Part shown: piece by piece, positions 58,657 through 64,000 of the stretch | Layout of the letters: each line of letters begins with the position of its first letter | Numbering within the stretch: position 1 is the stretch's first letter | Assembly (NCBI GenBank): GCA_963696625.1 | Contig: CAVOKZ010000001.1 | Coordinates: forward strand, 9,051 to 73,050 | DNA length: 64,000 nt | Origin: JAWVFN01 sp963696625 | GTDB lineage: Bacteria > Actinomycetota > Thermoleophilia > Solirubrobacterales > 70-9 | Direction of reading: 5' to 3' | Notes under the pieces: model-generated | The model's input: only the letters and a program-made list of their open reading frames with translations | Told to the model about the DNA's origin: nothing | Databases searched by the model: none | Made by a program: the position numbers and the translations under genes

Positions 58657-60312
58657 ATGGAAGTGCGTACGACCGGAGGCAAGAAGGCCTCGGCAGCAGG
58701 CGGCGCTCGCAACGGCGCAAAGGCGAACGGGGCCAAGGCCAATCTCCTCGATTCCCTGAGCCCTTCGACCGGCAAGAAGGTCGGCTCGGTCGAGACGATC
58801 ACGCCGCGCCAGGTCCAGGGGATCGTCGACGAGGTCGCCGAGGTCCAGCCGTTCTGGGCGCAGCTCTCGCTCGACGACCGCGCTCGCTACCTGCGGCGCG
58901 CCGCCGACGTGCTGCTCGAGGAGCTCGACGAGCTGGCCGAGCTGCTGAGCAACGAGCAGGGCAAGCCCCGGGTCGAGAGCTACACGATGGAGCTGCTGCC
59001 GACCATCGACGCGCTGCGCTGGATCGCCGACAACGGTCCGGAGATCCTCCGTGAGGAGAAGCTCTCGATGCCGATGGTGATGGCGACCAAGAAGTCCCAC
59101 TTCTCCTACGAGCCGATCGGCGTCGTCGGCGTAATCGCGCCCTGGAACTACCCCTGGTCGATTCCCTTCGGCGAGGTCGCGATCGCGCTGATGGCCGGCA
59201 ACGGCGTCGTGCTCAAGCCCGCGAGCTTGACGCCGCTGATCGGCGAGCGGATCCAGCAGCTTTTCGAGAAGGCCGGCCTGCCCGAGGGCCTGGTGCGCAC
59301 GGTCCACGGCGGCGGCAAGATCGGCGACGCGCTGACCAAGTCCTCAGCCGGGAAGATCTTCTTCACCGGCTCGGTGGAGGTCGGCTACAAGGTCGGCCAG
59401 GCCGCGGCGAAGCTGATGAAGGGCACGGTGCTCGAGCTCGGCGGCAAGGACCCGATGATCGTCTGCGCCGACACCGACCTCGCCAACGCGGTCTCCGGCG
59501 CCGTCTGGGGCGGCTTCGCCAACGCCGGCCAGACCTGCTCCGGCATCGAGCGGGTTTACGTCCATCGCGACGTCGCCGATGAGTTCGTCGCCGGCGTCGT
59601 CCGCGAGACCGAGCGCCTCAAGGTCGGCGACCCGCTCGGCTGGGACACCGAGATCGGCCCGATGGTCTCCGAAGACCAGGCCGACATCGTCGAGGAGCTG
59701 GTCTCCGACGCCGTCGCCAACGGCGCCAAGAAGCTGACCGGCGGGCCGCTGAAGCCGGCCGACCTGCCGAAGGGCCTCAAGGGCCGCTTCATCGCGCCGG
59801 TCGTGCTCACCGGCGTCACCCACGAGATGCGGATCATGAAGGAGGAGGTCTTCGGCCCCGTTCTGCCGATCGTCGTCGTCGATTCCGAGGAGGAGGCGGT
59901 CAAGCTCGCCAACGACTCCGAGTTCGGCCTCGGCTCCTCGGTCTGGACCAAGGACCGCGACAAGGGCGAGCGGATCGCGAAGGAGATCGAGGCGGGGATG
60001 GTCTGGATCAACGACCACTCCTTCTCCCACGGCGCCTGCCAGTGCTCGTGGGGCGGCGTCAAGGACTCGGGCCTGGGCCGCAGCCACTCCAAGTTCGGCT
60101 TCTACGAGTGCGTCAACATCAAACTCGTCGCCTACGAGCCGGGCCGCACCCGCGACTTCTGGTGGCAGCCGTACGACCGCACCCTCGGCCAGGCCGTCCA
60201 GGCCTCGGCGAAGCTCCTCTACGGCCGCAACGGCGGCCGCTTCAAGGCGCTGCGCGAAGGCATCGGTCCGCTGCTCACGGTCACGCGGCGGATGCTGCAG
60301 AAGGGGAAGTAG
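58657..60312 (+). CDS. NAD(P)-dependent aldehyde dehydrogenase
   Basis: 551 aa, longer than usual because of an alanine/lysine-rich N-terminal extension (about 30 residues). VIAPWNYPWSIPFGEVAIAL, FTGSVEVGYKV, the general-base Glu in VLELGGKDP and the catalytic Cys in NAGQTCSGIERV are intact. The C-terminal 50 residues are also extended. A good Shine-Dalgarno (AAGGAG) precedes ATG 58657. Substrate not deducible. Confidence 0.92.
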   Translation: MEVRTTGGKKASAAGGARNGAKANGAKANLLDSLSPSTGKKVGSVETITPRQVQGIVDEVAEVQPFWAQLSLDDRARYLRRAADVLLEELDELAELLSNEQGKPRVESYTMELLPTIDALRWIADNGPEILREEKLSMPMVMATKKSHFSYEPIGVVGVIAPWNYPWSIPFGEVAIALMAGNGVVLKPASLTPLIGERIQQLFEKAGLPEGLVRTVHGGGKIGDALTKSSAGKIFFTGSVEVGYKVGQAAAKLMKGTVLELGGKDPMIVCADTDLANAVSGAVWGGFANAGQTCSGIERVYVHRDVADEFVAGVVRETERLKVGDPLGWDTEIGPMVSEDQADIVEELVSDAVANGAKKLTGGPLKPADLPKGLKGRFIAPVVLTGVTHEMRIMKEEVFGPVLPIVVVDSEEEAVKLANDSEFGLGSSVWTKDRDKGERIAKEIEAGMVWINDHSFSHGACQCSWGGVKDSGLGRSHSKFGFYECVNIKLVAYEPGRTRDFWWQPYDRTLGQAVQASAKLLYGRNGGRFKALREGIGPLLTVTRRMLQKGK

Positions 60313-60313
60313 C

Positions 60314-61066
60314 TCAACCGGCAGGCGGCGGCGCGAGCGGGAACGGTTTCGTGCCGGGCGCCGGCGGCGGCGGCTTGGTCACCAGCGGGCGGCGGAATCG
60401 CACGTGCAGGTGGTCGTCGTGCCCGACGAGCTTCACCACCACGCCCTTGGGCCCGGCCAGATGGAGATGGGGGCCGACGAAGACGTACTTGGCGCCGAGC
60501 GCGACGAAGCGGCTGACCAGATCCTGAGCCAGGAACTGGTCGACCTGGGCCGGCTTCAGCGGCGCCGCCTCGATCCGGTCGAGGCGCGGGTAGAGGATGT
60601 CGACGTCGAGGCCGTTCTGGTGGGAGGCGTGGCCCTCGCCGCCGAATTGGGGGCCGAACTTGCCGCCGCGGGTGCGGGCGATGTCGGCGACCCCGATCCG
60701 CGGCGCGCCGGGGTGGGCGAGGCGGAACTCGCAGAGCACGGTGAGGATCTCGCGGATCGTCCCGTCGACGCCCCAGCGGCGCCAGCCCTGGTTCGGAAAG
60801 ATCGAAAGCGGGAAGTCCCAGGTGAAGAAGAAGTCGCCCTCGGCGGGGAGCTGGACGCCGTTGACGAGGCGGCCCTTCTTGAAGGGCCTGCCCTTCGGGA
60901 TCGAGTTGCGCCAGCCGATCGAAGCGGTCTGACAGGGAACGGCGGGGTCCTCGGTCCAGGTCAAGCCCGCGTAGCCGTCGGTCGAATCGCCCCGCCCGAG
61001 CCCGGGCAGCACGAAGAGGAGGCCGATCGCCCCGATCGCTGCCGCGACGCGCATCGTTCGTCCCAT
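60314..61066 (-). CDS. MepA-like penicillin-insensitive murein endopeptidase
   Basis: 250 aa secreted protein, signal-peptide-like start (VAAAIGAIGLLFVLPGLGRG). GGKFGPQFGGEGHASHQNGLDVDI has the His-x6-Asp zinc motif of LAS peptidases, and GHDDHLHVRF supplies the HxH end. Cleaves peptide cross-links in peptidoglycan. A Pro-rich tail follows. GGAGGG lies 5 nt before ATG 61066. Divergent from ccmA. Confidence 0.83.
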   Translation of the reverse strand: MGRTMRVAAAIGAIGLLFVLPGLGRGDSTDGYAGLTWTEDPAVPCQTASIGWRNSIPKGRPFKKGRLVNGVQLPAEGDFFFTWDFPLSIFPNQGWRRWGVDGTIREILTVLCEFRLAHPGAPRIGVADIARTRGGKFGPQFGGEGHASHQNGLDVDILYPRLDRIEAAPLKPAQVDQFLAQDLVSRFVALGAKYVFVGPHLHLAGPKGVVVKLVGHDDHLHVRFRRPLVTKPPPPAPGTKPFPLAPPPAG

Positions 61067-61120
61067 CGATTCCCTCCGAGGTCAAGCTAGCGAACCGGTC
61101 GTCTAGATTCGGCCGCACGG

Positions 61121-61789
61121 ATGCAGGAAGCCGACACAAGCTGGGCAATCGAGTTGCAGCACGTGCGCCGCGAGTTCGGCGAGCGGGTCGTATTGCGCGA
61201 CGTGTCGCTCACGCTCGGCGCCGGCCAGACCCTCGCCGTACTGGGGCCGAACGGAGCCGGAAAGACGACGCTGCTGCGGATCCTCGCCGGGCTTCTGCGC
61301 CCGACCGAGGGCACTGCGGTCGTCCTCGGCGCCGACCTGCCGAAAGCGAGCTGGGAGCTGCGCGGCAAGGTCGGCTGGCTCGGCCACGATCCGCTGCTCT
61401 ACCGCGACCTCACGGCGCGCGAGAACCTGCGCTTCGCCGCCCAGCTCCACGGTTTCGATTCGCCGGCCACAGACACGCGGATCGATTCCCTGTTCGATGC
61501 GGTCGGCCTCAGCCGCCGCGCAGACGACCGCGTCCGCAACTTCTCGGCGGGGATGGTGCAGCGCACCGCCGTCTGCCGCGCCGTTCTCCACAGGCCCGAG
61601 CTGCTGCTGCTCGACGAGCCGCACTCCCACCTCGATGCTGAGGCGCGTGAGGCGGTCGACGAGCTGATCGGGCCCCGCAGCGGAACCCGGGTGATCGTCA
61701 GCCACGAGGCTGCGTTTGCGGAGGCGCAGGCGGACCAAGTGCTGAAGCTCGACGCTACCGGCAAGCCGCTGGAGACCGTGACCGCATGA
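61121..61789 (+). CDS. ccmA: Heme exporter ATPase CcmA
   Basis: 222 aa ABC ATPase. Walker A GPNGAGKTTLLR, signature NFSAGMVQRTAV, Walker B LLLLDEPHSHLD, H-loop VSHE. The neighbours ccmB and ccmC identify it as the System I cytochrome c maturation ATPase, which powers release of holo-CcmE. TAGATT ends 11 nt before ATG 61121. Coupled to ccmB through ATGA. Confidence 0.9.
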   Translation: MQEADTSWAIELQHVRREFGERVVLRDVSLTLGAGQTLAVLGPNGAGKTTLLRILAGLLRPTEGTAVVLGADLPKASWELRGKVGWLGHDPLLYRDLTARENLRFAAQLHGFDSPATDTRIDSLFDAVGLSRRADDRVRNFSAGMVQRTAVCRAVLHRPELLLLDEPHSHLDAEAREAVDELIGPRSGTRVIVSHEAAFAEAQADQVLKLDATGKPLETVTA

Positions 61790-62472
61790 CGTCCTCCCGA
61801 CAGGCGTTCCGCGCGATCCTCGTCAAGGACCTGCGGATCGAGCTGCGCACGCTGCGCTCGGTGCCGGCGATGGCGCTGTTCGCCGTCACGACGTTCGTGC
61901 TCTTCCACTACACGCTCGGGGGCCTGTCCGACGCGCGTCTCAGTGGCTCGGGCGTCCTGCTGATGACCGTGATCTTTGCGGCGATCCTCTCGATCAACCG
62001 CCTCTTTCTCGCCGAGCGAGAGGAGGGCGGGTTTGAGCTGATGCGGCTCGCCCCGATCGACCGCAGCGTCATCTTTGCTGCCAAGTTCGCCTCGCTGCTG
62101 GTTTTCCTCGGCGTCTTCGAGCTGGTCGCCGTGCCGATCTTCGGCCTCTTCTTCATCGACTCGATCGAGGCGCAGGACATCGCGATCCTCGCGCTTGTCC
62201 TGGCGCTGCTCGATCTCGGCCTGGCCGCAACCGGGACGCTCGTGTCCTCGATCGCCACCAATTCGAGCGCGCGAGACCTCCTTGTACCCCTGATCCTGCT
62301 GCCGCTGCTGATCCCCCTCGTGATCGCCGCGGCCGAGCTTGCGACGCCGGCGCTCGAGTCCCTCGGATTCAACGGCGACAAGCCCGGAACCTGGCTGGCG
62401 GTGCTCGGCCTTTACGATGCGATCTTCATCCTCATCGGCTATGCCGTCTTCGACTTCCTGCTCGAGGACTAG
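61786..62472 (+). CDS. ccmB: Heme exporter permease CcmB
   Basis: 228 aa with six helices. FRAILVKDLRIELRTLRSVPAM at the start and LLLPLLIPLVIAAAEL near the end are the usual CcmB pattern. It forms the CcmAB complex. The start overlaps ccmA; ccmC begins 3 nt after the stop. Confidence 0.9.
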   Translation: MTSSRQAFRAILVKDLRIELRTLRSVPAMALFAVTTFVLFHYTLGGLSDARLSGSGVLLMTVIFAAILSINRLFLAEREEGGFELMRLAPIDRSVIFAAKFASLLVFLGVFELVAVPIFGLFFIDSIEAQDIAILALVLALLDLGLAATGTLVSSIATNSSARDLLVPLILLPLLIPLVIAAAELATPALESLGFNGDKPGTWLAVLGLYDAIFILIGYAVFDFLLED

Positions 62473-62475
62473 GTC

Positions 62476-63213
62476 ATGCAGGCGCTCAACACGAGAAACC
62501 TTGCGATCGCCACGGTGCTGATTCTCGGCGCCGGCTACGCGCTGGCCTTCTTCTATGCGCCCGAGGACGCCGACCAGGGCTTCATCCAGAAGATCTTCTA
62601 TCTGCACGTGCCGCTCGCGATCTGCTCGCTGATCGGCTTCGTCGTCGCAGGGGTGCTCGCGATCCAGCACCTCCGCACGGGGGACTCGAAGTGGGACGCG
62701 CGCTCCTACGTCTCGATCCACATGTCGGTGATCTTCGGCGTCGCGGTGCTGATCACCGGCGCGATCTGGGCCAAGGGCGCCTGGGGCGTGTGGTGGGAGT
62801 GGCGTGAGCCGACGCTGGTCAGCTTCCTGATCGTCTTCCTGCTCTACGCGACCTACTACCCGCTGCGCTACGCGATCGAGGATCGCGACCAGCAGGGCCG
62901 CTACGCGTCGGTGTTCGCGATCATGGCCGGCGCCTTCGTGCCGCTCAACTTCATGGCGGTTCGGCTCGCCGAGCCGCTGATCCACCCGCGCACCTTCTCC
63001 TCCTCGGGCGGCCTGCCCGGCGACATGATGTTCGCCTTTCTCGTCTGCCTCGCCGGGATGGCGCTGCTCTGGCTGACGCTGGTCCGCTTCGAGCTCGCGT
63101 CGAAGGGCACCCGCGGAGACCTGCGGCGCATCCGGCGCGCCCTCGAGGGCGACGATGGCGCGACCGGGACCCCCTCGTCGATCGCCCCGGTCGTTTCCGG
63201 GAGCTCCCGATGA
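62476..63213 (+). CDS. ccmC: Heme lyase component CcmC
   Basis: 245 aa with six helices. The Trp-rich heme-handling motif is AKGAWGVWWEWREPTLVS, with His residues in HVPLAI and SIHMSVIFGV. CcmC loads heme onto CcmE. The stop overlaps the small ccmD-like gene as ATGA. CcmE itself is not in the window. Confidence 0.92.
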   Translation: MQALNTRNLAIATVLILGAGYALAFFYAPEDADQGFIQKIFYLHVPLAICSLIGFVVAGVLAIQHLRTGDSKWDARSYVSIHMSVIFGVAVLITGAIWAKGAWGVWWEWREPTLVSFLIVFLLYATYYPLRYAIEDRDQQGRYASVFAIMAGAFVPLNFMAVRLAEPLIHPRTFSSSGGLPGDMMFAFLVCLAGMALLWLTLVRFELASKGTRGDLRRIRRALEGDDGATGTPSSIAPVVSGSSR

Positions 63214-63443
63214 CGCCGCTGCTCGCGATCGAGACCGCCGACAAGTACGTCGGCGGCGCCTACCTCGTCTTCCTCCTGTTGCTGCTGATCTACGTCGCGA
63301 TCATGGCGACCAGGCTCCAGCGCATCCAGAGCGACCTCTCCGAACTGGCGGAGCTGGCGGAGCTGGCGGAGGAGCGCGGACGTATGTCGAGGGGCCGTCA
63401 GGCCCCGAGTCCGACAAGTGGGGTCGAGGTGAGTGATTCATGA
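63210..63443 (+). CDS. ccmD: CcmD-like small membrane protein
   Basis: 77 aa with a single helix (YLVFLLLLLIYVAIMATRLQRI) followed by charged residues, the size and topology of CcmD, which holds CcmABC and CcmE together. The tail contains three repeats of a Glu-Leu-Ala unit, encoded by a tandem 9-bp GAGCTGGCG repeat near 63349-63372. Coupled on both sides (ATGA with ccmC, ATGA with hemA). Called from topology and place. Confidence 0.72.
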   Translation: MTPLLAIETADKYVGGAYLVFLLLLLIYVAIMATRLQRIQSDLSELAELAELAEERGRMSRGRQAPSPTSGVEVSDS

Positions 63444-64000
63444 GCGGCCTGATCGCGCTCGGCATCTCGCACAAGACCGCGTCGCTCGAGCTGCGCGAGC
63501 AGTGCGCGCTGACCGAGGGACGCGCCGCGGGCGTCGTTCGCGGCCTGATCGAGTTCGACTCGGTCAGCGAGGCCGCCGCGCTGTCGACCTGCAACCGCAC
63601 CGAGCTCTACCTGCTGGCCGAGGACCCGGTCGTCGCCGAAACGGACGTCCTCGGGCAGCTGGCGCACTCATCGGGCATCCGGCTCCAGGAGCTGCTCGGC
63701 CCGCTCTACTCCCTGCACGGCACAGACGCCGCCCGCCACCTCTATGAGGTGACCGCCGGACTCGACTCGATGATCGTCGGCGAGGCCGAGATCCAGGGCC
63801 AGGTCAAGCGCGCGTACGAGCTGGCACTGGTCGAGAACGCGACCGGCCCGGTGCTCAACCGGCTCTTCCGCGGCGCCCTGGCCGCCGGCAAGCGCGTCCG
63901 CACCGAGACCGCGATCGGCGAGAAGAGCGTCTCGATCCCCTCGGTGGCGGTCGAGCTGGCCCAGCGCAACCTCGGCGACCTGTCCGAGCGCCGCGTGCTG
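63440..64000 (+). CDS. hemA: Glutamyl-tRNA reductase, 5' part
   Basis: First 187 codons; the gene runs off the right edge. LGISHKTASLELREQCAL, the catalytic Cys in LSTCNRTELY, and GLDSMIVGEAEIQGQVKRAYELA are diagnostic. It makes glutamate-1-semialdehyde, the first step of C5 heme synthesis. ATGA coupling to the ccm genes links heme supply with cytochrome c maturation. Confidence 0.95.
   Translation, partial: MSGLIALGISHKTASLELREQCALTEGRAAGVVRGLIEFDSVSEAAALSTCNRTELYLLAEDPVVAETDVLGQLAHSSGIRLQELLGPLYSLHGTDAARHLYEVTAGLDSMIVGEAEIQGQVKRAYELALVENATGPVLNRLFRGALAAGKRVRTETAIGEKSVSIPSVAVELAQRNLGDLSERRVL

Noticed and set aside
63345..63375. CRISPR-like or satellite array in the GAGCTGGCG repeat
   Set aside because: Only about three 9-bp units, in frame inside the ccmD-like gene, without spacers.

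Overview
This window comes from a high-GC actinobacterium. The gene set (a stand-alone methylmalonyl-CoA mutase large subunit, an acyl-CoA carboxylase with an epsilon subunit, a CrtC-like protein beside a methylthioadenosine deaminase, lysine-tailed secreted proteins, Ccm-type cytochrome c maturation) fits Thermoleophilia/Solirubrobacterales best. That placement is an inference from gene content; there is no rRNA here. No gene-free stretch exceeds about 220 bases, and I saw no tRNA, rRNA or CRISPR array.

Layout. 1-3.8 kb: assimilatory sulfate reduction on the minus strand (sir-cysH-sat), then a rhodanese-dodecin pair. 3.8-43 kb: a long surface-polysaccharide region with about 14 glycosyltransferases, nine methyltransferase-type proteins (one of them double-headed), three GT-C-like membrane proteins, a Wzm/Wzt ABC exporter, a polyprenyl-phosphate sugar-1-phosphate transferase, WecB (UDP-ManNAc), a WecG/TagA-type transferase, UDP-glucuronate decarboxylase (UDP-xylose) and a B12-dependent radical SAM enzyme. 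A likely working model: the initiating transferase and WecG start a lipid-linked chain, cytoplasmic GTs and methyltransferases extend and decorate it, Wzm/Wzt exports it, and the GtrB-like GT feeds polyprenyl-phosphate sugars to the GT-C proteins outside the membrane. Propionyl-CoA genes lie within or near this region: carboxylase beta/epsilon at 8.8-10.6 kb, mutase at 20.4-22.1 kb, epimerase at 52 kb. 43-61 kb is housekeeping and accessory: SpoIID-like protein, DCC-family protein, methylthioadenosine deaminase plus phosphorylase, YchF, PAP2 phosphatase, M20 peptidase, TauE permease, RarA, aldehyde dehydrogenase, MepA-like peptidase. 61.1-64 kb is a translationally coupled ccmA-ccmB-ccmC-ccmD-hemA run.

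The most interesting unexplained structure is non-coding. Repeat A is a hairpin with a nearly constant 20-nt loop, in two almost identical copies (3.1 and 39.5 kb) and a probable third (49.0 kb) whose stem differs in sequence but still pairs. Repeat B is a 167-bp element in two ungapped copies (34.6 and 38.3 kb), most conserved around a 9-bp inverted repeat, and each copy sits in the leader of a glycosyltransferase gene. A REP-associated tyrosine transposase (RAYT) lies between the B copies, its stop codon inside a long palindrome; another REP-like palindrome is at 49.6 kb.

Two general patterns. Many start codons follow a TAnnnT -10 box by only 6-11 nt, pointing to widespread leaderless transcription. 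Five genes between 23 and 51 kb (at about 23387, 30037, 45149, 46207 and 50941) each need exactly one single-base indel to restore a full-length product, which suggests assembly indels or recent decay. Fragments of a kelch protein, a response regulator and a TetR regulator mark old deletions.
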